64,000 nucleotides of DNA from Vagococcus xieshaowenii (GTDB lineage: Bacteria > Bacillota > Bacilli > Lactobacillales > Vagococcaceae). The translations under genes and the position numbers were made by a program. The stretch's first letter is position 1; each line of letters opens with the position of its first letter. Below the pieces are notes generated by a model, which was not told the origin of the DNA, did not search any database, and saw only the letters and a list, made by a program, of their open reading frames with translations. Positions 20,220 through 27,696 of the stretch are shown in pieces. The DNA is taken from contig NZ_CP038865.1 of the NCBI RefSeq assembly GCF_004792515.1, positions 394,001 to 458,000 of the forward strand. Direction: 5' to 3'.

Positions 20220-20870
20220 ATGAAACTTTTAATTTTAGGAGCTTCTGGACGTACGGGGCAAGAACTTGTAAAACAAGCATTGGAAGCAGGACATGATGTG
20301 ATAGTGTATGTTAGAAATGCCGATTCTTTAAGACACCATAAACATCTCAAAATTATTCAAGCCCCACTTACAGATCAGAAAAAATTAGCATCAGCTATTT
20401 CCTTAGCTGAAGCAATTCTGGTGACATTAGGTAATCCTCAAGCAGATAAAAATGTTTCATTATTTGAATGGGTTATCCCCATGTTAATAAGTCTTATGGA
20501 AGACAAAGGAGTTAAACGCCTGATTATTATGTCGGCATTAGGGGTAGGTAACACCTATCGTAATGCGCCTATACACTATAAATTAGCGGCCAAAACATTT
20601 TTAAGAGGTGCATTTAAAGATCATTTACTAGGTGAATCAAGATTATGGAGAACAGAACTTGATTGGACAACCATCCATCCGGGGATACTGACAGATAAAG
20701 ACAAAACGACGACTCCTTTTGTTGTGCTAGCTAATAGCGGTTACCAAATGCCAGTTAATTCTTCAACTAATCGATCAGATGTAGCACAAGTGATGTTAAA
20801 CATACTCAATGATAAGAATACTTACGCTAAAGAGCTCATTGTCTCTTCAAACACCAAAATTAAACTATAA
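20220..20870 (+). CDS. NAD(P)-binding oxidoreductase, atypical SDR
   Basis: A 216-aa protein of the NmrA-like atypical short-chain dehydrogenase group. The start is ATG 20220, with GAAAGGA 7 bases upstream; a TTG at 20178 lies in frame with no ribosome site. The Rossmann motif MKLLILGASGRTGQELVKQA is at the very N-terminus, and the family motif VKRLIIMSALGVG follows at about residue 100. It lacks the Tyr-x-x-x-Lys catalytic pair of classical SDRs, so it may be an NAD(P)H-binding sensor or reductase of unknown substrate. It ends at a very strong hairpin shared with the converging gene. Confidence 0.82.
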   Translation: MKLLILGASGRTGQELVKQALEAGHDVIVYVRNADSLRHHKHLKIIQAPLTDQKKLASAISLAEAILVTLGNPQADKNVSLFEWVIPMLISLMEDKGVKRLIIMSALGVGNTYRNAPIHYKLAAKTFLRGAFKDHLLGESRLWRTELDWTTIHPGILTDKDKTTTPFVVLANSGYQMPVNSSTNRSDVAQVMLNILNDKNTYAKELIVSSNTKIKL

Positions 20871-20871
20871 T

Positions 20872-20931
20872 AACTACCCCTCAGTGAGCCGCTCTTTTAT
20901 GAGCGTAAGGCTGAGGGGTAGTTATTTTTTA
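20872..20931. terminator. Bidirectional terminator
   Basis: AACTACCCCTCAG (20872-20884) pairs perfectly with CTGAGGGGTAGTT (20911-20923), with an inner CGCTC/GAGCG stem. It ends both converging genes and overlaps the stop codon of the minus-strand gene. Confidence 0.85.
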
Positions 20932-21918
20932 TTTAAGAATAAGTGCAATAATAAGTCCGATGATAATGAAGAATAATGCAAGACTACTTTTTTTCATTAG
21001 GTTAGTCGTCTCTTTAGGATTATAGACATTCATTTTCTCGAAATTAATCGCATCTTTGGCCGCTAGCATCGTCTCAACATCTTTTAATAAGCTGGAGGTT
21101 CCTGGTGAGTCTGATAACATATGTTGAGCATAAGGGAAGACTAAAACATGTTTAGGTTCAGTATTCAACATATCTGAATACCAATTATTCACATCTATTG
21201 TATAGTTATTTTTTGGTATTTTAAGAGCTTGCTCCACTTCTTTAGGATCGAACTTCAATGAAAAAACATCGGGACTATTATGAGATAATTCTTTGCCGTA
21301 GCCGATAGATAAATTACCATAAAGCCAAAGTTCGTCGGCCATTTTCGTCATGACACCTTTTGTGATGTTACAGTCGTAGACGAGTTCATTGTGAGCGTTT
21401 GCTCGTTTAATATCGACGATGACATTTCCGTCAAAATCGGTTGTGATAATCGAGCGTTCTGTTGTAGGACTTATTAAACCACCTTTTTTGTCGTAGCTAA
21501 TAGTATTGGTATCATAGTCAACAATGATCCAAGTCAATAGACCAGTTGTTTTATCACGAGCGACTAAGTAAAATTCCATCCGTTGTCCCCAAAAGGCACT
21601 AGTATGTACGTTAAAAGAGCCAAAAAGGGCATAATATTCAGGCTCTTCGTCTGTGATAACATTACTTTTTACCATTTCAAAGTTATCAGGTAGTAAGCTA
21701 TTCGCTTTTTCCACATCTTCTACAACATAGCATAAAAATGAACTATAGGGCTCGACTACAAAGCCCATATGAGGTGTTTTATCCGCGTTTTTTTCAATGA
21801 TTTTATTTTGATACGTGGTGGGCAACATCGTCAAAAATTGTTGTAAAAAATGAATAGAGCCGACGTTTATCGGATCAACTAGCTTTTCGACGTTTTTAGT
21901 AAAACCAAATTTTTTCAT
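20929..21918 (-). CDS. Uncharacterised tail-anchored protein
   Basis: A 329-aa protein with no family I can name. AAGGAGGA precedes ATG 21918. There is no signal peptide; the last 20 residues (SSLALFFIIIGLIIALILK) form one hydrophobic helix, so the protein would be anchored by its tail with the bulk in the cytoplasm. The large N-terminal part is beta-rich, with blocks such as SSFLCYVVEDVEKANSLLPD, EYYALFGSFNVHTSAFWGQR and LLTWIIVDYDTNTISYD. These give a weak impression of an acetoacetate decarboxylase-like fold (LLPDNFE, FWGQRMEFYLVARD), but I cannot confirm it. It is monocistronic and convergent with the oxidoreductase gene. Confidence 0.7.
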   Translation of the reverse strand: MKKFGFTKNVEKLVDPINVGSIHFLQQFLTMLPTTYQNKIIEKNADKTPHMGFVVEPYSSFLCYVVEDVEKANSLLPDNFEMVKSNVITDEEPEYYALFGSFNVHTSAFWGQRMEFYLVARDKTTGLLTWIIVDYDTNTISYDKKGGLISPTTERSIITTDFDGNVIVDIKRANAHNELVYDCNITKGVMTKMADELWLYGNLSIGYGKELSHNSPDVFSLKFDPKEVEQALKIPKNNYTIDVNNWYSDMLNTEPKHVLVFPYAQHMLSDSPGTSSLLKDVETMLAAKDAINFEKMNVYNPKETTNLMKKSSLALFFIIIGLIIALILK

Positions 21919-22122
21919 ACTATTCCTCCTTATAAATAATTACATTAGTGTATTAATGTGAACAATAATTGGACTTATTTACTTTGAGTCTATCATTAAT
22001 TAATAAAATAACCACTATAAAGATTGAAAAGAGCAGGTCTGTGACTAATCAGGTATTTGAATATGAAGATATTGTTTAAAAAGGTATAATATTAGTGAGA
22101 AAACGTATAAGGAAGTGTGGAG

Positions 22123-22860
22123 ATGAACAAAGTCATAAAAAAAATGAAAGAACATGTCTCAGTTAGAGAATTCGAAACAACCCCACTCTCAAGTGAAGAG
22201 AAACAAGCTTTATTAGAAGCCTCTCAAAGTGGTTCTTCTTCTAATTTTGTTCAAGCATTTTCGATTATTGAAATAACAGATTCAAGACAACGGGAAGCCT
22301 TGGCTAATATTACCAATAGTGCCGAGTATGTCAAAAATACTGGTACATTTTATATGTTTGTAGCTGATTTATATCGTCAGGCTAAAATTTTAGAAACCTA
22401 CCAACAACCGCTAGATGCTATTAAAAACATGGAGAGTTTGTTGGTTGCAGTTGTTGATACAACAATTGCGGCTGAAGATATGACAGTTGCTGCTGAATCG
22501 ATGGACTTAGGTATCTGTTATATTGGTGGTCTTCGTAACGATATCAAACAAGTCGCTAATCTTTTAGATTTACCACCATTTACCGTGCCACTATTCGGAT
22601 TAAGTGTTGGAATTCCCAAAACTAAAAATCAAGTAAAACCACGTCTGCCAATTGAAAATCAAATGTCAGAAAATACGTATGACCGTGAAAAATTAACGGA
22701 TTTAACAGATTATGAAGACATCACACGTCAGTACTACGGTAGCCGTACAAGTAACGCTCAAGAGACATCATGGTCATTTAAAAATGCTGAATTCTTTGGA
22801 GAAGTAAGAAGGAAAGAAGTGGCCATTTTCCTGAAAGAGCAAGGATTCACATTGGAGTAA
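22123..22860 (+). CDS. NfsA/FRP-type flavin nitroreductase
   Basis: A 245-aa flavoprotein of the NfsA/FRP nitroreductase branch, using NADPH to reduce nitro-compounds, quinones or flavins. I start it at ATG 22123, 7 bases after GGAAG; GTG 22117 would overlap that ribosome site. FMN-binding elements are visible: HVSVREFETTPLSSEEKQALLEAS near the N-terminus, then SGSSSNFVQAFSIIEI, the AAEDMTVAAESMDLGICYIGG segment, and FGLSVGIPKTKNQVKPRLP. The length is normal. It is a single-gene unit; in cocci such enzymes often serve a redox or detoxifying role. Confidence 0.88.
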   Translation: MNKVIKKMKEHVSVREFETTPLSSEEKQALLEASQSGSSSNFVQAFSIIEITDSRQREALANITNSAEYVKNTGTFYMFVADLYRQAKILETYQQPLDAIKNMESLLVAVVDTTIAAEDMTVAAESMDLGICYIGGLRNDIKQVANLLDLPPFTVPLFGLSVGIPKTKNQVKPRLPIENQMSENTYDREKLTDLTDYEDITRQYYGSRTSNAQETSWSFKNAEFFGEVRRKEVAIFLKEQGFTLE

Positions 22861-22885
22861 ATATTAGTAAAAAATAGTTGTTAAA

Positions 22886-22938
22886 TTCTTAAACTAACCT
22901 AAACATAGCTATCGTTAGGTTTAGGTTTAGTTATTAAT
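22886..22938 (+). terminator. Possible weak terminator after the nitroreductase
   Basis: AACTAACCTAAAC and the reversed-complement-like GTTTAGGTTTAGTT bracket ATAGCTATC with one mismatch. There is no clear T run, so this is uncertain. Confidence 0.35.
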
Positions 22939-22947
22939 AAATTTTAA

Positions 22948-22985
22948 TAAAAACGCTTTCCTTTTATAAAAAACCTAGGTATAAT
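22948..22985 (+). promoter_or_regulatory. Promoter with overlapping cre-like site
   Basis: TAAAAACGCTTTCC (22948-22961) matches 12 of 14 positions of the cre consensus. It lies across the -35 area of a promoter whose -10 TATAAT is at 22980-22985. A repressor at this site would block the promoter of the transporter/amidohydrolase pair. Confidence 0.45.
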
Positions 22986-23024
22986 GTCAATAAATGAATA
23001 TTAAATTAAAAATAGAGGTGTTTT

Positions 23025-24233
23025 ATGGAAAATGAATTAGAAAAAACAAAGGAAAACAAGAAAAATTTTTATATGCTTCTAGCCATATTTATTGGTTATT
23101 CCTGTATATACCTTGATAAAACAGCTATTTCGTTATCAATGGTTAGTATCGGTGAATCATTAAACATGACCGCTAGTCAAAAAGGGTTAATCTTAAGTAT
23201 TTTTTTCCTGGGCTATACTATTTTTCAAATACCGTATAGTTATTTAAGTAATAAGATAGGCTCAAGAAAAGTATTAATTACATCAATTATTGGTGTTGGG
23301 ATTTTTATGATATTATTTGGTTTTGGAACATCGGTATTATATTTAATCCTTATTCGTTTTTTTACTGGGTCATTTGCTCATGCAGGTTATCCATCGGCTG
23401 TTAGTTCGTTTATTTCGCAAGAAGTATCTGATGAGAAAAAGGGTTCTGTACAATCTACAATGATCGCTTCATCAGGATTTGCAGCTATTATTGGACCACC
23501 GTTAATTGCTATTTTATTTGGTGTCTTTGATTGGAATACCACGTATTTAATCTTAGGTTGTATGGTCGTCTTAGTCGGTATTTACATGATGTTTGCTATT
23601 CCTAAAGATGTTGGTCAGCCAATTGTGCAAGAAGGAAATCAAAAGAGCTTATCTTTTGGGCAAGTACTAAAAGATTCAACCGTTTGGATTATGATTTGTG
23701 CGGCATTCTTTATTAATGCTGGACTATATGGTTTAAATAGTTGGCTGCCTTCATACTTAAGTGAAGAATTCAGTTTATCAATGTCAATGGTATCTGTGAT
23801 TTCTGTTTTGATGGGAGTTGGAACGCTTGCTGCAGGAATGCTAGGTGGTATTATTGTTAATAGTTATTTTAGAGGGAAAGAAAAGCGTGTTATTTTAATT
23901 GCAGCGTTACTAGGTGCATTATTTGTATTTATGGTATCAAAATCTCATTCTGTCGTAATAAGTGTGGTGCTTATCACTTTATGTACAATTTGTTCAACTG
24001 TTGCATTTTCAACTTTGATGAGTTTACCAGTCAAACTATTTTCTAATTATGAAGTATCATCAAAATATGCAACGATTAATGCTATTGGTGTTTCTGGTGG
24101 ATTCGTGGCACCAACCGTTATGGGGGCTATGGTAGAAGCTACGGGTGGCTATAGTTCAGCATTTTTATTCATCATGGCAACTTTAATTTGTTCAGGTATA
24201 TTTACAATGTTAATCAAAGCAAAACGCATATAA
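23025..24233 (+). CDS. MFS transporter
   Basis: A 402-aa polytopic transporter of the major facilitator superfamily with twelve predicted membrane helices. The A-motif is degenerate; SNKIGSRKVLITSIIGVG between helices 2 and 3 corresponds to it. The sequence is closest to anion:cation/OPA-like symporters, with SLSMVSIGESLNMTASQKGLILS after the first helix. AGAGGTG precedes ATG 23025. It lies 25 bases upstream of an M20 amidohydrolase, so it probably imports that enzyme's substrate, such as an N-acylated amino acid. That is inferred from position. Confidence 0.85.
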   Translation: MENELEKTKENKKNFYMLLAIFIGYSCIYLDKTAISLSMVSIGESLNMTASQKGLILSIFFLGYTIFQIPYSYLSNKIGSRKVLITSIIGVGIFMILFGFGTSVLYLILIRFFTGSFAHAGYPSAVSSFISQEVSDEKKGSVQSTMIASSGFAAIIGPPLIAILFGVFDWNTTYLILGCMVVLVGIYMMFAIPKDVGQPIVQEGNQKSLSFGQVLKDSTVWIMICAAFFINAGLYGLNSWLPSYLSEEFSLSMSMVSVISVLMGVGTLAAGMLGGIIVNSYFRGKEKRVILIAALLGALFVFMVSKSHSVVISVVLITLCTICSTVAFSTLMSLPVKLFSNYEVSSKYATINAIGVSGGFVAPTVMGAMVEATGGYSSAFLFIMATLICSGIFTMLIKAKRI

Positions 24234-24258
24234 TAATAAAAAAGTTGGAGGAAAAAAC

Positions 24259-25467
24259 ATGGCATTATTAGATCAAGAAATATTAAAAGAAGCGATTACA
24301 TTAAAAGAGGAAATGGTAAGTAATCGTCGTCATATTCATGAAAATCCTGAATTAGGAATGGATTTACCTAATACCTCTTTATTTGTAGAAAATAAACTTA
24401 AAGAAATGGGTTATACAGATGTAAAACGTGTCGGTGAGTACGGCTTGACAGCTACAGTAGGTAAAGGAGATGGAAAAGTTTTCTTACTTCGTGCCGATAT
24501 GGATGCTTTACCAATTATTGAAGATAATGAGTTGGCGTATAAATCTAAAATAGAAGGCCGAATGCACGCTTGTGGCCATGATATGCATACGACCATGTTA
24601 CTTGGTGCTGCAAAAATTTTAAAAAAATATGAAGAGCAAATTCCTGGAATAATTAAGTTTATGTTCCAACCAGGCGAGGAAGTGATGAAAGGTGCCGCTG
24701 ATATGATTAAGAATGGTATCTTAGAAAATCCAAGACCCGATGCAGGTCTAATGATTCACGTGATGCCAGGATTACCATTAGATATTGGCACCGTTATTTC
24801 AGCAGAAGCGGGTCCGATGATGGCTTCGGTTGACTGGTTTGATATCAGCATTAAAGGAAAAGGTGGACATGGTTCAATGCCATATACTGCAATCGATCCT
24901 GTTGTGCCGATGAATGCTATTCAAAATGCTTTACATACGTTACAATCTCGTGAGTTACCACCAAATGCTATTACAGCAATAACCGTAACAGGTATTCATG
25001 GTTGTGAAACGTCTAATGTTATTCCTGATAATGTATCGATGGGTGGTACGATTCGTTCATATAATGAAGAACATCGTCAACTAATTAAACATCGAATGGT
25101 AGAGATTAGTGAGCATATTGCAAAAGCATTCCGTTGTGAAGCAACAGTTGAATTTCCAGCTGGTGCGCCATATTTTGATAATAGTAAAGAAGTAGCGGAT
25201 CATATTAAAAAAGCTCTACCACAGTACTTAGGTAAGATGTATATGCCACCAATGCCAATGGATGTCCCAGCTATGGGTTCAGAAGATTTTGCTTATATTT
25301 CACATGAAATTCCATCTTCCGTTATGATGATTGCAGCAAGTGACTTGAGAAAAGGCGGCGTTTACGGCGTTCATCATCCAAAACTAGTCTTAGATGAGGA
25401 ATGTATGCCATACGGAGCGGCAGCATATGTGGGTGTAGCTTTAAGTTGGTTAGAAGATAATCAATAG
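24259..25467 (+). CDS. M20-family amidohydrolase
   Basis: A 402-aa metallo-aminoacylase of peptidase family M20D, related to hippurate hydrolases and N-acetyldiaminopimelate deacetylases. Metal-binding elements are in order: RADMDALP (first His is replaced by the family's different spacing), MHACGHDMHTTMLLGAA, and QPGEEVMKGA with the catalytic Glu pair. The dimerisation domain lies between about residues 180 and 290, and the C-terminal metal ligand is in VYGVHHPKLVLDE. GGAGGAAAA precedes ATG 24259. It forms an operon with the upstream MFS transporter. The acyl-amino acid cleaved is unknown. Confidence 0.88.
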   Translation: MALLDQEILKEAITLKEEMVSNRRHIHENPELGMDLPNTSLFVENKLKEMGYTDVKRVGEYGLTATVGKGDGKVFLLRADMDALPIIEDNELAYKSKIEGRMHACGHDMHTTMLLGAAKILKKYEEQIPGIIKFMFQPGEEVMKGAADMIKNGILENPRPDAGLMIHVMPGLPLDIGTVISAEAGPMMASVDWFDISIKGKGGHGSMPYTAIDPVVPMNAIQNALHTLQSRELPPNAITAITVTGIHGCETSNVIPDNVSMGGTIRSYNEEHRQLIKHRMVEISEHIAKAFRCEATVEFPAGAPYFDNSKEVADHIKKALPQYLGKMYMPPMPMDVPAMGSEDFAYISHEIPSSVMMIAASDLRKGGVYGVHHPKLVLDEECMPYGAAAYVGVALSWLEDNQ

Positions 25468-25487
25468 AAAAGAGTGGCTGAAAAGGA

Positions 25488-25540
25488 TACTGCCCTTCAA
25501 AAGTTAGACAAAAAAATCTAATTTTGCGTGTCAACTATTT
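25488..25540. mobile_element. Possible relic of an IS3-type element end
   Basis: ACTGCCCTTCAAAAGTTAGA followed by CAAAAAAATCTAATTTT has the pattern seen at the ends of IS3/IS150-type elements in lactic acid bacteria. No transposase and no opposite end are near, so if real it is a solo relic. The same bases can also fold as a weak terminator for the amidohydrolase or the converging gene. Confidence 0.3.
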
Positions 25541-26366
25541 AATTCACGTTATTTATTGAATTTCTTTTTTTAAATTGGCAGATTATGAATAATATAACAA
25601 CTGAGTAACCTATAATTGCAAAAATAGAAACATCTTTCCCATAATCTCCACCTGTTAACAATGTGTTATTAGTTTTAACTAAATAACCTGCGATACTTCT
25701 ATCGTTTATTGTCGTTCCAATCGAAAATATATTTTCAAACATAATAGCATTCCAAATAGTATGTAATGTAATGCTAGCCCATATTGTATGATGATAGTTG
25801 GCCATGACAGAAAACATAGTTCCTACTAATGTTCCACCAACAAGTAATAAGATCATGCTAGTATAGTTATATGCTCCTTGTATATGTAAAGCACCAAATA
25901 AAATCGAAGACAATAATATTCCAATAAAAACTCCATACTTACTTTTAATATAATTCATTATAAATCCTCTGAATATTAATTCTTCGACAATTCCAGCAGC
26001 CATCCCCATAAAAATGCCTATAATTATATTTATATAATCGACGTTCTTATTGAAATATAACTCACCTTTTAAAGTGATGCTCATTATGAATATGATTGAA
26101 ACAGGTAGTAATATACCCATTAAGACCCATTCTTTTTTTAATTTGAATTTTGTCATAAGAAAAGAGTTCAAAGGCTGCTTTAAAAATTTTGTTATGATCA
26201 ATTTCAATAAAAGATAGGTTACAATTACATAGGTTATGCTACATAATACATTTGGAATAATTCCATTTCCCATTAAATTATAGTAAATATTTGAAATGAT
26301 ATTTGCTAGAAATAAAGGAGCTATTCCAAGTAGAGACATACTTATAACTTTGATTAGATTTTTCAT
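25539..26366 (-). CDS. CPBP-family intramembrane metalloprotease
   Basis: A 275-aa polytopic protein of the CPBP (ABI/CaaX protease) family. The start is ATG 26366, with GGAG 9 bases upstream; an in-frame ATG at 26417 would add 17 residues inside the hairpin leader. All motifs are present: VEELIFRGFIMNY (EExxxR, about residue 150), GALHIQGAYNYTSM (FxxxH) and HTIWNAIM (HxxxN). About seven membrane segments are visible. Such proteins in cocci often act as bacteriocin immunity or peptide-processing proteins. Its neighbours include two broken small secreted-peptide genes, consistent with a former bacteriocin locus; that is inference. Confidence 0.88.
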   Translation of the reverse strand: MKNLIKVISMSLLGIAPLFLANIISNIYYNLMGNGIIPNVLCSITYVIVTYLLLKLIITKFLKQPLNSFLMTKFKLKKEWVLMGILLPVSIIFIMSITLKGELYFNKNVDYINIIIGIFMGMAAGIVEELIFRGFIMNYIKSKYGVFIGILLSSILFGALHIQGAYNYTSMILLLVGGTLVGTMFSVMANYHHTIWASITLHTIWNAIMFENIFSIGTTINDRSIAGYLVKTNNTLLTGGDYGKDVSIFAIIGYSVVILFIICQFKKRNSINNVN

Positions 26367-26391
26367 TGGTGAATCTCCTAAATTAGATTTT

Positions 26392-26420
26392 TCCTTGCTA
26401 TATGTAATATATAGCAAGGA
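26392..26420. repeat. 29-base palindrome in the CPBP leader
   Basis: TCCTTGCTATAT (26392-26403) pairs perfectly with ATATAGCAAGGA (26409-26420) around GTAAT. It lies about 25 bases upstream of the CPBP start and could be an operator or an RNA hairpin in the leader. Confidence 0.5.
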
Positions 26421-26444
26421 AGATACTTATGCATCCGCCTCTAG

Positions 26445-26466
26445 ACTTAACTTAGCCCCGTTAAGT
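26445..26466. repeat. 22-base inverted repeat
   Basis: ACTTAAC (26445-26451) and GTTAAGT (26460-26466) form a 7-base palindrome with an 8-base spacer, upstream of the CPBP gene. It may be a protein-binding site. Confidence 0.35.
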
Positions 26467-26733
26467 AACAATAATACGACTGTTATGCTAAAAAATAATA
26501 AGATATGAATTTCAGGTTACACTAAATGAATTTTTTTTTATATTAATTACTTTCTTCTTATAGTTCGTTATTCTTTTTGATTATCACATACTTAATTTTT
26601 GCAATTTATACTACTTATAAACCTTTATTTAATAGTGATGCTCACTTTGATTGCCCCCTGTGCAAGCAATGATTGCTAGCGGAAAATAGAGAAATAAGGG
26701 ATAGTGAAGGTATCAAATTTAAGGAGTGGTTTT

Positions 26734-26923
26734 ATGAAGAAAATGTTACTTGGTATTCCTATAACTATAGGTGTGTTGACGGCGAATAGTGCTGCAAGTA
26801 TAACAACGGATGGGAGTTCATCCTAAAGGAAGCTATACTTGTTCAGCAGAAGGATAAGCTTGGGGGAATAATATGTCGGGAACTGGATGATTATCTGCGG
26901 CAATAAATGTAAAAGTAAAATAA
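26734..26923 (+). pseudogene. Broken gene for a small secreted peptide
   Basis: AAGGAG at 26721 precedes ATG 26734, which opens a signal peptide (MKKMLLGIPITIGVLTANSA). The frame stops after 30 codons at 26826. A +1 shift at about 26808 restores a plausible secreted domain, reading HPKGSYTCSAEG, then a stop, AWGNNMSGTG, a second stop, and SAAINVKVK. So at least one frameshift and two stops are present. The ribosome site and signal peptide are intact, which argues against chance. It may have been a bacteriocin or another secreted peptide, but I cannot place it in a family. Confidence 0.55.
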
Positions 26924-26943
26924 TTGTTACTTTGGAGGAAAAA

Positions 26944-27144
26944 ATGAAAAAATATATAAAAAAATACTCTTTTATTTTATTTCTTACAACTATTTTTTTA
27001 GTTGCTTGTAAAAGACCAAATCAAGATGGTTATACTTATTCTAGAGGTGAATTGGATGCGTATACTAGTATTTCAATAATGCCTATTATTTTAATAATTT
27101 TATTGACAATTATATATATGTTTTATAAGAACAAGAAAAAATAA
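26944..27144 (+). CDS. Small lipoprotein-like membrane protein
   Basis: A 66-aa protein. The start is ATG 26944, with GGAGGAAAA just upstream; an earlier in-frame TTG/ATG at 26887 would add 19 residues and lacks that support. Residues 1-22 form a lipoprotein-type signal peptide ending in FLVAC, a lipobox. A short polar stretch (KRPNQDGYTYSRGELDAYT) is followed by one membrane helix (IMPIILIILLTIIYMFY) and a KNKKK tail, which would face the cytoplasm. It lies between two broken secreted-peptide genes. It could be an immunity or accessory peptide, but function is unknown. Confidence 0.6.
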   Translation: MKKYIKKYSFILFLTTIFLVACKRPNQDGYTYSRGELDAYTSISIMPIILIILLTIIYMFYKNKKK

Positions 27145-27187
27145 TTGTGATTTTAAAATATTTTAAATTCCTCCTATAGTTCGAATT

Positions 27188-27430
27188 ATGAAGGTTTACT
27201 TATGTAAAAAAATCAACGTATATTGTACCAGGAGTAATATTTTTAGGCGGCTCAACGATTAGTTACGCAAACTACTAAAGCGACTTCTAAAATAACCAAT
27301 AATAACCTAATTATTCAATAGTGGTCGTCAAGAGCGATAGGGTATAATTCAAATCAAAAAGTTGCCCCGTATATTAGTAAAAAAGCGCAAAAGAAAAGTT
27401 TAAACATTTGGAATGATGAAGACAATCAAA
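27188..27430 (+). pseudogene. Second broken gene for a small secreted peptide
   Basis: A start-like ATG at 27188 leads into a run of seven A at about 27205; dropping one A continues the frame to a signal-peptide-like segment (YIVPGVIFLGGSTISYA). One more +1 shift at about 27276 and a read-through of a stop near 27318 continue with WSSRAIGYNSNQKVAPYIS. The many lesions mark it as decayed. It ends near the large hairpin at 27428. I do not recognise the family. Like the pseudogene at 26734, it may once have coded for a bacteriocin-like peptide. Confidence 0.45.
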
Positions 27431-27490
27431 ATATAACAAAAGCGTATCTTATTAGATTTAATAGGATACGCTTTTGTTATATTTTTTTTT
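27428..27490. terminator. Very strong bidirectional hairpin
   Basis: A perfect 21-base stem (27428-27448 with 27465-27485), extended by further pairs toward a GATT loop, is followed by a run of ten T. It separates the broken peptide genes from the adhesin gene. Confidence 0.8.
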
Positions 27491-27696
27491 TGGAAATGTC
27501 ATGAGGTATAAAATGACTATTAGATTGTTTAAGTTACTAAAAAGTTTAGCTGCATATATATTAGATAGAATAGTTTTTTTGAAATATTAAGTAATTAATA
27601 TAATGAGCGTAAAAGTAATGCACAAAACGCTTATTTGGTATAATTTTTATTATAAAATAACTAGTATTGAATACAAAATAGAAAGGTGTGTGTAAT

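Noticed and set aside
27501-27590. A short frame of about 30 codons (ATG at 27501)
   Set aside because: It has no ribosome site or recognisable content and lies after a strong terminator, so chance is likely.
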